Positions 1 through 8,582 are shown, numbered from the stretch's first letter. The stretch is 38,864 nt of DNA from Pseudomonadota bacterium (GCA_021816925.1 JAKAWQ010000035.1:1-38864); one strand, 5' to 3'. Program-made: numbers and translations. Notes: a model not told the origin generated them from the sequence alone.

Positions 1-82
1 CTCTCGCCGCCGCGCCGAGGCAGGCACCAACCGCACACCGTCAGCCAAACATCCCACCATTCGATGCGGACAAAACCGCCCA

Positions 83-134
83 CCGATGGGCTGCCTCTGG
101 TCGGGGCTCCGCCCCTCCCCCGTCAGCCCATCGG
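83..134. repeat. Inverted repeat with nested hairpin
   Basis: An 11-base arm (83-93, CCGATGGGCTG) is perfectly complementary to 124-134. Inside it sits a second stem, GGGGC (103-107) and GCCCC (111-115), with a 3-base loop. It lies beyond the truncated 3' end of the ABC exporter remnant. No T-run follows on either strand, so a classic intrinsic terminator is not clear. It may be an intergenic palindromic element or the edge of a lost mobile element. Positions 1-184 contain no other recognisable feature. Confidence 0.5.
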
Positions 135-184
135 GCAGCGCATCACGCGCGCTCGATGGTCCCAATCAACCCACGGCGCCGGAA

Positions 185-934
185 TCACGCGGTTCCTGAC
201 CGCCGTCGACACGTGGCCAGTGTGCGCAGCGGCAGGAAGAGCCCCGGCACCAGCAGCAGCACGAAAAAGGCGGGGAAAAACTCGCCCCGCCCGTGCAGGA
301 GCCGCGCGCCGAAGAGCACGGCAACGAGCGCGATCGCGAGCGAGGCAAAGAATTCGAGCACCGCCGAGGTCAGGAATGCCACCTTAAGCCCGGCCATTGT
401 CGTCAGCCGATAGTCGTCCGAGATGCGGCCGATCAGTGCGATTTTCGCGCGCACGCGCCCGAACAGCTTGAGCGTCGTGATCCCCTACACGGCATCAAGG
501 AGATGCGCGCTCATCGCCCGGAGCTGGTGCCATTGCTGCTGGTTGATCGCCTCCGCCTTTTCGCCCGCCAGCACCATGAAGAGCGGGATGAGCGGCGCAC
601 TCACCGCCAGCACGAGCCCGCTCTTCCAGTCGATCGGAATGACCGCCGCGAGGATTGCAAGCGGCACCAGGGCCACCAACGCGCGTTGCGGCAGATAGCG
701 AGCGAGATAAGGCTCGATCGCCTCGACACCTTCGGTGATGGTTGCTGCGAGGTCCGCGCTCCGTTCTCCTGCCGCGTAGGCCGGGCCGAGTGCGAAGACG
801 AGAACCCCGCCTGCGAATCCGAGCGCGATCGCTGCGTAAAGCCCCGCCCGACCAGCGCGCCCCACCGCGGCCAGCCGCGGCTCGACGGGCTCGGCCGCTC
901 CTCTCCGTTCCCCCACGGAGCCCCGGCGGGTCAT
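185..934 (-). pseudogene. Decayed ABC exporter subunit (CydD-like membrane domain remnant)
   Basis: The reading frame resembles the membrane domain of a CydD/CydC-type ABC exporter: hydrophobic helices, EGVEAIEPYLARYLPQ, then a segment ending LRAMSAHLLDAV. A TAG stop (about 491-493) interrupts it, and the same frame resumes at once with GITTLKLFGR, which is the expected continuation (DxxxGxxTLKLFGR). The text then runs to PLRTLAT and ends in unrelated residues and a stop at 185. The ATP-binding domain is absent. Near the N-terminus the first helix (YAAIALGFAGGVLVFA) joins directly to LGPAYAAGERS, which suggests loss of the early helices too. The start at 934 is chosen for the AGGTGGGG just upstream. 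It faces away from the partner remnant at 1013. Confidence 0.75.
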
Positions 935-1012
935 CCCCACCTCGACCGCAAGCTCCCGCTGCCCGATGATCGCGCGCCGATCGCAACGCTTGGCCACATC
1001 CTGTCATCCTGC

Positions 1013-2231
1013 ATGTATTTCGACCTCCGTCTCTGGCAACTCATGCGCGGCGTCCGCGCCCGTCTTGCCCTCGCAGTCCTGCTCGGGCTTACCGCACTCG
1101 CCGCCGGCCTCGCCCGGTTCGCCTTTTTTGGCCAGCTCCTTGCGCTTGTTTTCCAGGGCAGAACATTCCGCGTCGACGCCATCCTCGCCGCCGCGGCGGC
1201 GGGCACGATCGTGCTGCGTGCCTTGCTCGAGGAAGCCCGCGTCCGGCTCGCCAACGCCGCCTCCGTTCGCGTCCAGGAACTGCTTCGCGCCCGCCTCTTC
1301 GATCGCATCGCTACCCTCGGCCCGCCTTGGTTCTCAACCCGCCGCTCGGGCGGCGTGATGCTCTCGCTCATCGACGGGATCGAACAGATCCAGACCCGAT
1401 TCGGTCATTATCTGCCGCAGCTTGCCATTTCCATCGCCGCTCCCTTCGCGATCTTCGCGTTTGCTGCGCACTGGGACCTGCCGGTTGCCGCCGTCCTGCT
1501 CGGCGGCGCACTCACCGCTCTCATCAGCCCCATGACGGTGCACATGCGTGAGCGCCGCCCCAACCTTGCCCGTGCTGCCACGCTCAAATCCTTCGGCGAA
1601 GAATTCCTCGATGCCGTGCAAGGCCTGCCCACCCTCAAGGCCTTCGGGCAGAGCCGCGCCTTCGCCGCGCACCTTGCCGCCCGTGCCTGTGCGCTCGCCG
1701 ACAACACCTTCCGGGTGCTTGCCGCCAGCCTTCTCACCCGCGCGATCACCGATCTCGGTACTGCAGTCGGTGCTGCGGCCGTCGTTTCGCTCGCCGCCTG
1801 GCGTGTCACGCAGGGCGAGATGAGCCTTGCCGCGCTTCTCATCGTGCTGATGGCCGGGACGGAAATCCTCCGGCCGCTGCGCGACCTGCGCACGGTGCTG
1901 CATTCGGGCCTGCTCGGTCAGTCAGCTGCCGCCCCGATTCTCGTTCTTCTCGAAGCCGAGCCGGCGTTTCCGCCGTCCAGCCACGGCTCGGTCCGCGGGC
2001 TTTCGCCAACGCTCACGTTCTCCGCCGTCCGCTTCGCCTATCCGGCCCTCCGCGGCCTCGCGCTCGACGGGCTTTCCTTCACCGCCGCCACCGGCGAGCA
2101 CGTCAGCATCGTCGGCCTGAGTGGTGGTCGAGTCCGGCACTCACACCGAGCTTCTGATGCGTCGCGGCGTTTATGCGCGCCTTGTCGGGCGGCAGCTCGG
2201 TACCGCCCGGCGGCGCGCCGCTGCGGTTTGA
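1013..2231 (+). pseudogene. ABC exporter with ATP-binding domain deleted
   Basis: The N-terminal membrane domain (about 330 residues from the ATG at 1013) is intact and resembles exporter-type ABC half-transporters: several helices and a DAVQGLPTLKAFGQ coupling segment. The ATP-binding domain begins normally (FRFAYPALRGLALDGLSF region) and reaches GEHVSIVGLSG, exactly where the Walker A lysine motif should follow. The sequence then jumps, one frame over, to VVESGTHTELLMRRGVYARL, the typical last 35 residues of such domains, ending at a TGA at 2229-2231. Walker A lysine, Q-loop, signature and Walker B are all missing, so ATP hydrolysis is impossible. The junction is near 2121-2127. In the original frame the reading runs on into the downstream dehydrogenase gene. 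Confidence 0.8.
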
Positions 2232-2257
2232 TATCCGATTCCCTTTGGAGAACGAAC

Positions 2258-2923
2258 ATGCCCGAGCAACTTGCCCTCATCGTCGGTGCTTCGCGCGGCC
2301 TCGGCCGCGGCCTCGTTCAGGAATATCTCGCACGCAACTGGAACGTCATTGCAACGGTCCGCGCGCGCCATCAGCTCATCCCAGCCCCCCGCCTCGAAAT
2401 CGAGCACCTCGATATCACGGATGTTCCGGCGATCGCCGCGCTACGCGCCCGCTTGGCCGGCCGAGCGCTCGATCTCCTCTTCGTCAACGCCGGGGTCGGC
2501 AACGGTCTGGCCGAGAGGCTCGCCGCAGCCTCGCCCGAGGAGTTCTGCAGCGTCATGCTTGCCAACGCCTACGGCCCGCTCCGCGTGATCGACGCCTGCG
2601 CCGATCTGCTCGCTCCCGAAGGTGTCGTCGCCGGCATGTCGTCGGCCCTCGGCAGCGTTGCCAACAACACCTCGGGCACCTGGGAAATCTATCGCGCGAG
2701 CAAGGCGGCACTGAACACGCTCTTGCGGAGCTTCGCGGCCCGCCATCCCACGCACACTGTGCTCGCACTTGCCCCTGGCTGGGTTCGCACCGACATGGGC
2801 GGCCCCAATGCCACGCTCTCGGTCGAGGAGAGCGTGCGCGACCTCGCAGAGGTCATTGCCGCGCGCCGCGGCACCCCGGGCGCGGCCTTCCTCAACTACA
2901 AGGGTGAAACCATCCCGTGGTGA
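2258..2923 (+). CDS. Short-chain dehydrogenase/reductase (SDR)
   Basis: This is a 221-residue classical-type SDR, an NAD(P)-dependent oxidoreductase; the substrate cannot be told from sequence. The cofactor motif GASRGLG is at residues 10-16, NAG at 77-79, a candidate catalytic serine pair at 128-129, and the YxxxK motif at Y145/K149 (YRASK). The PGWVRTDMGG segment matches the usual PG motif after the active site. The start is set by GGAG (2247-2250) seven bases upstream of the ATG. It follows the exporter remnant by 26 bases and looks intact, so decay of the neighbour did not reach it. Confidence 0.88.
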   Translation: MPEQLALIVGASRGLGRGLVQEYLARNWNVIATVRARHQLIPAPRLEIEHLDITDVPAIAALRARLAGRALDLLFVNAGVGNGLAERLAAASPEEFCSVMLANAYGPLRVIDACADLLAPEGVVAGMSSALGSVANNTSGTWEIYRASKAALNTLLRSFAARHPTHTVLALAPGWVRTDMGGPNATLSVEESVRDLAEVIAARRGTPGAAFLNYKGETIPW

Positions 2924-3348
2924 GCGCGCTTGGGCGGCTTCTGGTCGCCGCTCTCCTGTTCCTGCCGGACGTTGCTCTCGGCGCGCTGCCCGCTGCCCCG
3001 GTTTTCCTCTCCTTCCTCGATGCTCCGCCCGGCCGCGCGGCACTCCTCGCGCCCAACCCCCGGCCCTTCGTGAACCCAGGCATGCGCTTCCGCAACGGCT
3101 TCATTCAATTGTCTTTGCAACGCCTCGCTCGGCCTGGTCGGTTATCGGTTCGACCGGTCGGACTGATCTTCGCGCCGCCGCGTCGCCAAGCTGCGGCCGC
3201 CACGGTGTCTGCGATCACGAGCGCGGCGCGCCGCGCTCGCGAGCCGCGCGCAGGCGGGGTGGTGTGCCCTCACCCGGCGCCCGGACCCCGGCTGCCACCG
3301 ATACCCACCTGGCCGCCAACGCGATCATGCTCGCTGCTCTGCACGTAG
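2917..3348 (+). CDS. Doubtful ORF with signal-peptide-like N-terminus
   Basis: A GTG-started frame of 143 codons overlaps the dehydrogenase stop. Residues 1-27 look like a signal peptide (RLLVAALLFLPDVALGALP). After about residue 75 the composition turns arginine/alanine/proline-rich and looks non-coding. No family is recognised. It could be the 5' end of a decayed exported-protein gene. Nothing else is seen in the 560 bases between 2924 and 3483. Confidence 0.2.
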   Translation: MVSALGRLLVAALLFLPDVALGALPAAPVFLSFLDAPPGRAALLAPNPRPFVNPGMRFRNGFIQLSLQRLARPGRLSVRPVGLIFAPPRRQAAAATVSAITSAARRAREPRAGGVVCPHPAPGPRLPPIPTWPPTRSCSLLCT

Positions 3349-3483
3349 CCTGAGAGAGGCTGCGCGAGCCGCTGCACCGGAACCCGGCGCGGCCAAACCC
3401 GCGTTCGTCAACGGCTTGTTAACGCCAAAGTAATTTTCTCCGCGGCAGCTTGGGTTCCAGGCTTTGGCTGTCGGGGTAGTGCG

Positions 3484-4770
3484 ATGCCTTCCCTCTTCCG
3501 CCGCCTCCGTCGGGAAACGAAGGCAAGCGTCGCGATCATCATGGTTCTCGCCTCGATTCCCATGATCTTTTTGACAGGCATGGGCGTCAATTACGGCATG
3601 GCCGCCTACCGACAATCGCGGTTGAATGCGTTCGCGGATGCTGCGGCCCTCGCCGCTGTCACGCCGACGATGATGGTCGAGAGCACCTCGGCTGCGACCG
3701 CGACCGCTGTGAGCACGTTCAATGCCCAGGCCGAAGCCCTGGCGGGCGTCACCTACGATCCGAGCACACTTGCGGTTTCCGTTACGACAAGCGGCAGCGA
3801 ACGCACGGTCACCGTCAGCTACAAGGCCGTCTCCCAGGATGCTTTTCCCAACGTCCTCGGGGCCAGCACTATTGCTCTCGGCGGCAGCTCCTCGGCAACC
3901 GCCGGTCAGGCCCCGAACATCGATTTCTACCTGCTGCTCGATGCATCGCCTTCGATGGGCATCGCCGCAACGCAAAGCGGCATCAACACGATGGTTCAGA
4001 ACACCCAATCCCAGGGCGGCTGCGCCTTCGGCTGCCACGAGCAAGATCCCGCGGCCGACAATCTCGGCAATCCGAACGGCGAGGACAATTACGCCCTGGC
4101 ACGCAACCTCGGCGTCACGCTCAGGATCGACATGCTGCGCCAAGCGGTCCAGAACCTTACCACTACGGCGCAATCGACCGAGGCCCAGTACAACGCCGTC
4201 TATCGCATGGCCGTCTACACCTTCGCCACCCAGTTGAACTCGGTCAGCGCCCTGACATCGAGCCTCAGCACGGTGAACTCCGAAGCGGCCAGCATCCAGC
4301 AGTTGGAGGTTTATGCCAACAACTGGCTGACCTCGTACACCAACAATCAGGACGAGGATACCAATTACGATACGGCGATGAACGGCATCAACACGATTAT
4401 GCCCAACCCCGGAAGCGGAACGAACATCGCGGGTGACACCCCGCAAGAAGTGCTGTTCTTCGTCACGGACGGAGTCGAAGACGAAAACGTCTCCGGCAGT
4501 CGCCAGATGTCGGTCATCAATACGGCGTTGTGCTCGGCGGTCAAAAATCGCGGCATCCGCATCGCCGTGCTCTACACGGAGTATTTGCCGCTGCCGACCA
4601 ACAGTTTCTACAACGCCCACATCGCGCCTTTCCAGTCCAATATCGGGCCTACCTTGGAGGCATGCGCCTCGCCCGGGCTCTACTTCGAAGTGCAGACCGG
4701 CGGCGATATCTCGGCCGCAATGGCGGCCCTGTTCCAGTTGGCGGTCCAGTCCGCCTATCTTTCTCGATAG
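3484..4770 (+). CDS. TadG-like pilus-associated protein with von Willebrand A domain
   Basis: This is a 428-residue protein of the TadG/Tad-like group, likely anchored in the inner membrane and projecting into the periplasm. A basic N-terminus (RRLRRETK) precedes one membrane helix (about residues 15-36), as in TadE/F/G proteins. A von Willebrand A fold follows, with the metal-site motif DASPS at residues 153-157 and FFVTDGVED around residue 329. The linker region contains a CAFGCHE motif. It opens a cassette with two TadE-like genes, 4 and 15 bases apart. No Tad ATPase, secretin or Flp pilin is visible nearby, so the partner machinery must lie elsewhere. Confidence 0.82.
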   Translation: MPSLFRRLRRETKASVAIIMVLASIPMIFLTGMGVNYGMAAYRQSRLNAFADAAALAAVTPTMMVESTSAATATAVSTFNAQAEALAGVTYDPSTLAVSVTTSGSERTVTVSYKAVSQDAFPNVLGASTIALGGSSSATAGQAPNIDFYLLLDASPSMGIAATQSGINTMVQNTQSQGGCAFGCHEQDPAADNLGNPNGEDNYALARNLGVTLRIDMLRQAVQNLTTTAQSTEAQYNAVYRMAVYTFATQLNSVSALTSSLSTVNSEAASIQQLEVYANNWLTSYTNNQDEDTNYDTAMNGINTIMPNPGSGTNIAGDTPQEVLFFVTDGVEDENVSGSRQMSVINTALCSAVKNRGIRIAVLYTEYLPLPTNSFYNAHIAPFQSNIGPTLEACASPGLYFEVQTGGDISAAMAALFQLAVQSAYLSR

Positions 4771-4774
4771 CGCG

Positions 4775-5341
4775 ATGCCGAGCCGGCACGCCATCGGTCG
4801 GCCTGCCGCGTCCTTCCGGCCCGGCGGGCGGAAGGGCGCGCGCCAGCCGCTGCTTACTTGCGAAAAGAGCTCTGCGGCACTGGAATTCGCGCTCATTGCG
4901 ATCCCGTTCTTTGCAATGCTCATCGCGATCTTCGCAACGGGGCTCGTATTCCTCTCCCAGCAGGTCTTGCAGACGGCGACGACCGAAACCGCGCGGCTGA
5001 TCCTAACCGGCCAGGCGCAACTGGGCGGCTTGACGGCAGCACAGTTCCAGCAGGACGTCTGCACGAATGCCGGGCCGCTGCTGCCCTGTTCAGACATCTA
5101 CGTGAACGTGCAGACCTACTCATCCTTCAGCTCGATGTCGATGCTCAACCCCCTCCAGAACGGCAACTTCAATCAGGCGAGCATGAACTACGATCTCGGG
5201 GGGCCGGGCGATATCGTGCTGGTTCAGGTGTTCTATGAAATGCCGGTGCTGGCCGGCCCGCTCGGGTTCACTCTCGCGAACATGGCCGGCAACGACCGGT
5301 TGCTCCAGGCAACCGCTGTGTTCCGCAATGAGCCCTATTAG
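4775..5341 (+). CDS. TadE-like minor pilin/assembly protein
   Basis: This 188-residue protein has the TadE signature SSAALEFALIAIPFF at about residues 32-46, inside a single membrane helix (36-60). A polar extracytoplasmic domain with two cysteines (VCTNAGPLLPC) follows. TadE-family proteins act as pseudopilins or minor components of the tight-adherence pilus apparatus. The ATG at 4775, four bases after the TadG-like stop, gives a 30-residue basic leader before the helix, longer than usual. No strong ribosome site is visible, so translational coupling is likely. Confidence 0.8.
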   Translation: MPSRHAIGRPAASFRPGGRKGARQPLLTCEKSSAALEFALIAIPFFAMLIAIFATGLVFLSQQVLQTATTETARLILTGQAQLGGLTAAQFQQDVCTNAGPLLPCSDIYVNVQTYSSFSSMSMLNPLQNGNFNQASMNYDLGGPGDIVLVQVFYEMPVLAGPLGFTLANMAGNDRLLQATAVFRNEPY

Positions 5342-5356
5342 CCTAGGCGCACTCCC

Positions 5357-5917
5357 ATGAGGCTCGACCGGAGCAGCGTGCGCCGGCACCTCGGCCGGGC
5401 GAGCCTCCGGCGTGACTGCGCCGGCCTTGCGGCGGTCGAGTTCGCGCTTGTGCTGCCGATCATGCTGCTGCTCTATTTCGGGATCGTGGAATTCACGCAG
5501 GCGATTACGGTCGATCGGCTCGTCGGGCTGACGGCGGAGACGGTCACCAATCTTGTAACGCAATACACGACGATCAGCGCCAGCACGCAAATGCCGGACA
5601 TCCTCGATGCCTCGAAGCAGGTCCTCGCACCCTATTCCTCGGCGAGCGCCACCGTCGTCGTCTCCTGCATCACCGTTGACAGCAATGGGAATGCGACCGT
5701 CGCCTGGAGCCAGGCGTTGAACGGTACGGCGCGGACGGCCGGGCAACCCTTCACCCTTCCCGCCGCGTTCGACATTCCGAGCACGAGTGTCATTTTCGGC
5801 GAAGTGACGTACCCCTTCACGCCGTTGTTCGACTATCTCAATCTCGGTTCCATCGATCTTTATGCCTCCGTCTATATGGTTCCGCGGGATGCGACGACCA
5901 TCAATCTGGCGCCGTGA
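5357..5917 (+). CDS. Second TadE-like minor pilin protein
   Basis: This 186-residue protein has an arginine-rich leader, then the family motif GLAAVEFALVLPIMLLLYFG (about 23-42) in a membrane helix, and a periplasmic domain with a single cysteine (VVVSCITVD). It is the third gene of the TadG-TadE-TadE cassette. Family knowledge points to a role in assembling the Tad/Flp apparatus. The gene ends 51 bases before the convergent alkB stop; nothing else was noted in that gap. Confidence 0.8.
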   Translation: MRLDRSSVRRHLGRASLRRDCAGLAAVEFALVLPIMLLLYFGIVEFTQAITVDRLVGLTAETVTNLVTQYTTISASTQMPDILDASKQVLAPYSSASATVVVSCITVDSNGNATVAWSQALNGTARTAGQPFTLPAAFDIPSTSVIFGEVTYPFTPLFDYLNLGSIDLYASVYMVPRDATTINLAP

Positions 5918-5968
5918 TTCCGCCCTTGGCGTACCGGTCGTGCGCCGATGACATGGCGCGGTCCGGCG

Positions 5969-6619
5969 TCAGGCGGCCTTGCGGAAGGTGAGGTTGATGC
6001 GGGCGCTGCCGGTGAGCGGATGCTCCCCTTGGGCGAGCGGCGCCACGCCATGGAAGACGAGCCGCGCCGCGCCGCCCCACACCACCACATCGCCGTGCTC
6101 GAGGCGAAGGCGGCGTGGGTGCTCACTCCGCGTCAATCCGCCGAACAGGAAGGTGGCTGGCAATCCAAGCGAGACGGAGACGATCGGCTGCGCGAAATCC
6201 CGCTCGTCGCGGTCCTGATGCAGAGCCAGTCGGGCGCCCGGATGGTAGCGGTTGATCAGGCAGCAATCGGGTGCGAAGGCGGGAAAGCCGGCAGCTTTGG
6301 CGGCGCGCGCGGCGAGGGCGGCGAATGCGTCCGGCATCGGCGGCCAGGGCAGGTGGCTCTCCGGATCGCGTTCGTCGTAGCGGTAGCCGCGCCGGTCGCT
6401 GACCCAACCGAGCCGCCCGCAATTGCTCATCGCGACCGACATCCGGTGCCCGCCCGGCGTGAGCATGTGGCGGAAAGGCGTCGCCGCCAGCACGCTCTCC
6501 AGCGCACGCGACAGATCCGGCGCCTCGTCCGCCGCGAAGCCGCGCAACAACACTGCGCCCTCCGCCAGCGTCTCGGCGCCGCGCGCCTGCATGCCGGCCA
6601 GGAGATCGCCACCGCTCAT
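5969..6619 (-). CDS. alkB: AlkB-type alkylated-DNA dioxygenase
   Basis: This is a 216-residue Fe(II)/2-oxoglutarate dioxygenase that oxidatively removes methyl groups such as 1-methyladenine and 3-methylcytosine. The iron ligands H134, D136 (HQDRDERD) and H190 (LVFHGV), and the 2-oxoglutarate-binding arginines R207 and R213 (RINLTFR), have the same spacing as E. coli AlkB H131, D133, H187, R204 and R210. The substrate-loop region MSVAMSNCGRLGW is also typical. The ATG overlaps the upstream oxygenase stop by four bases (ATGA). It is the last gene of the ada operon. Confidence 0.95.
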   Translation of the reverse strand: MSGGDLLAGMQARGAETLAEGAVLLRGFAADEAPDLSRALESVLAATPFRHMLTPGGHRMSVAMSNCGRLGWVSDRRGYRYDERDPESHLPWPPMPDAFAALAARAAKAAGFPAFAPDCCLINRYHPGARLALHQDRDERDFAQPIVSVSLGLPATFLFGGLTRSEHPRRLRLEHGDVVVWGGAARLVFHGVAPLAQGEHPLTGSARINLTFRKAA

Positions 6620-7362
6620 CGCGCGTCGTGAAAGATCACGCCAAGCACGTGGCGACGGCCAGATCGCACGCGGTTCACGCCGTGCCGCACGGTAGCGCGA
6701 GAGTACCCTCGCGCACCCGGCACAGGGCGGTGATGCACCGCGAAGAGCACCCCGTCTCCTTGGTCGAGCGGCACCGCCAGCGCGCGGGACTGCGCGCGCG
6801 GGCGGCTTTCCACCAGCAGGAACTCGCCACCTGCGAAATCCCGCCCCGGTGCCGAAAGCAGAAACGCGACCTGCAACGGAAAGACGTGCTCCCCGTAAAG
6901 GTCCTGATGCAGGCAAATATGGTCGCTGGCTTCGTATTTCAGCAGCAGCGGAGTCGGCCGCGTCTGTCCGGCTTGGTGGCACAGGGCGAGGAAATCCGCG
7001 TGCCTAGGCGGAAAGCACCTGGTTTCACCGAGTGCTGCACTCCAACGCGTGGCGATGGCGGCAAGCGGCGGGTAGAGCGCGGACCGGAGGGCACAGACCA
7101 TCTCAGGTAGTGGGGCCGTGAAATACTTGTATTCGCCGCGCCCGAACCCGTGCCGGACCATCACGATCCGGCTTCGGAACATCGTTTCGTTCGCGTAGTC
7201 CGCCGCCAGCGCCTCGGAATGCGCGGCGCTGAGAACCCCCGGCAGCAGGGTGGCGCCGTCCGCATCAAGCGTCGCCACGATCGCCGGCCAATCGAGCGCG
7301 GCGATCCTTGCCGCGGTCGGCGGTGGGGAGGCCGCCGCACGGGCGCGCGCCAGATGTGTCAT
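6616..7362 (-). CDS. 2-oxoglutarate/Fe(II) oxygenase in the ada operon
   Basis: This 248-residue protein contains a prolyl-hydroxylase-like 2OG-Fe(II) domain: HQD at 152-154 (ICLHQDLYGEH), distal histidine H227 (VRHGVN) and arginine R237 (GRRHVLGVIFHDA). The internal FAGGEFLL strand is typical of the superfamily. It is not AlkB itself: the N-terminal half differs and lacks the AlkB base-flipping motifs. It overlaps ada upstream and alkB downstream by four bases each, so co-expression in alkylation repair is strongly implied. Its substrate is unknown and could be a modified base, RNA or protein. Confidence 0.85.
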   Translation of the reverse strand: MTHLARARAAASPPPTAARIAALDWPAIVATLDADGATLLPGVLSAAHSEALAADYANETMFRSRIVMVRHGFGRGEYKYFTAPLPEMVCALRSALYPPLAAIATRWSAALGETRCFPPRHADFLALCHQAGQTRPTPLLLKYEASDHICLHQDLYGEHVFPLQVAFLLSAPGRDFAGGEFLLVESRPRAQSRALAVPLDQGDGVLFAVHHRPVPGARGYSRATVRHGVNRVRSGRRHVLGVIFHDAR

Positions 7363-8444
7363 CGCCCGGCCTCGCGGGCGAGCAGCGCGCGCTTGCGCTC
7401 GATCCCCCAGCGATAGCCCGCGAGCCCGCCGTCCGCGCGGACCGCCCGGTGGCAGGGGATAGCCAGCGCGACCGGGTTCGCCGCGCAGGCCGCGGCGACC
7501 GCCCGCGCCGAGCCTGGCCTGCCGATCTGCCGTGCGATCGACGCATAGGTTGCCGTTGCGCCAAGCGGGATCTGCCGAAGGGCCCGCCAGACCCGGCTCT
7601 GGAACGCCGTGCCCCGCACGTCGAGCGGCAGGTCGAGGCCGCGCGCGGGCGTCTCGACCGCACCGATGATGGCGGCGAGCGTCGCGCCGAAAGACGCCTC
7701 CGCCGGCGCGAGCACGGCGTTCGGAAAGCGCGCTCTCAGCTCGCGCTCCAGAGCCGTGTCGTCCTTGCCGAAGGAAATCGCCGCAACGCCTCGTTCTGTT
7801 GCCGCAACAATGATCCGGCCGAGCGAGCAACTCCCGATTGCAAAGCGGAGCACGTTTCCTTGCCCGCCGGTACGGAACTCGCGAGGCGTCATGCCGAGCC
7901 GACCGTTTGCCTCCGCATAGAAACGGCCGTTCGAATTGTAACCGGCGCTGTAGATCGCCTCCGTTACCGTAGCCGTCCGCCCGAGTTCGCGCCGCACACG
8001 GCCGGCGCGGCATTCCGCCGCGTAGGCCATCGGCGTCACGCCGGTTGCGGCCTTGAAGACGCGGTGGAAATGGAAGCGGCTGAGGCCGCTTGCCCGTGCC
8101 AGCGCATCGAGGCTGGGCACCTCCTCGGCTGCCTCGATCAGGCGGCAGGCCCTGGCCACGGCGTCCCGGGCGCGATCGGGTCGGCCAACCGCGTCGGGCC
8201 GACAACGCTTGCACGGCCGGAAGCCGGCCGCCCTCGCCGCTTCGGGACTGGCGTGGAACCGCACGTTCTCCGGCCGCGCCGCTCTTGCCCCGCAGGAGGG
8301 CCGGCAATAGACGCCGGTCGTGCGAACGGAATAGACGAACACGCCGTCGGCGCGACGGTCGCGCGCGCGAAGGGCCTCCCAGCGCAAGGCGTCGGTCGTA
8401 AAGAGCGCCGCCCCTTCGCTCCCTTCGTTCGGTACCAGCTCCAT
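7359..8444 (-). CDS. ada: Ada: methyltransferase and transcription activator of the adaptive response
   Basis: This is a 361-residue bifunctional Ada. The N-terminal zinc/methyl-acceptor domain has C47, C51, C78 and C81, with spacing (4, 27, 3) identical to E. coli C38, C42, C69 and C72; C47 would take the methyl group from phosphotriesters. An AraC-type helix-turn-helix follows (LDALARASGLSRFHFHRVFK). The C-terminal O6-methylguanine methyltransferase domain carries the acceptor motif PCHR at C331. The start at 8444 is chosen for GAGGGA seven bases upstream; in-frame starts further up would extend it. It heads the operon ada, oxygenase, alkB. A candidate Ada site lies about 90 bases upstream. 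Confidence 0.96.
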   Translation of the reverse strand: MELVPNEGSEGAALFTTDALRWEALRARDRRADGVFVYSVRTTGVYCRPSCGARAARPENVRFHASPEAARAAGFRPCKRCRPDAVGRPDRARDAVARACRLIEAAEEVPSLDALARASGLSRFHFHRVFKAATGVTPMAYAAECRAGRVRRELGRTATVTEAIYSAGYNSNGRFYAEANGRLGMTPREFRTGGQGNVLRFAIGSCSLGRIIVAATERGVAAISFGKDDTALERELRARFPNAVLAPAEASFGATLAAIIGAVETPARGLDLPLDVRGTAFQSRVWRALRQIPLGATATYASIARQIGRPGSARAVAAACAANPVALAIPCHRAVRADGGLAGYRWGIERKRALLAREAGR

Positions 8445-8533
8445 GCTTCCCTCATTGACCCTGCGCCGGGCCTCTCCCGTGCGTTCGTCACGGCCCAACA
8501 TGGGCGAAGTGGCGCCCACCCGCACTCCGGCGC

Positions 8534-8546
8534 TTGCTGGCGAATT
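8534..8546 (-). promoter_or_regulatory. Candidate Ada operator (AAT-N6-GCAA)
   Basis: On the minus strand AAT (8546-8544), six bases and GCAA (8537-8534) reproduce the A-box/B-box pattern described for methylated-Ada sites in E. coli. The site is centred about 95 bases upstream of the ada start. The pattern is short and could arise by chance; its position in the ada promoter region is the main support. Confidence 0.4.
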
Positions 8547-8553
8547 CCGGCGG

Positions 8554-8582
8554 GAGCGTTTTCATCTTGGCTGAAAACGCTC
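8554..8582. repeat. Perfect 11-base inverted repeat
   Basis: GAGCGTTTTCA (8554-8564) pairs with TGAAAACGCTC (8572-8582) across a 7-base spacer. It lies between the stop of the MetX-like gene and the ada promoter region, so it could act as a transcription terminator for the former or belong to a dispersed palindromic element. No uninterrupted T-tract follows. Confidence 0.6.

Noticed and set aside
293-2923. One 876-codon open frame on the plus strand joining the exporter remnant and the dehydrogenase
   Set aside because: The first 240 codons are antisense to the CydD-like remnant. The junction region after Walker A is out-of-frame text, and the dehydrogenase has its own ribosome site and start at 2258.
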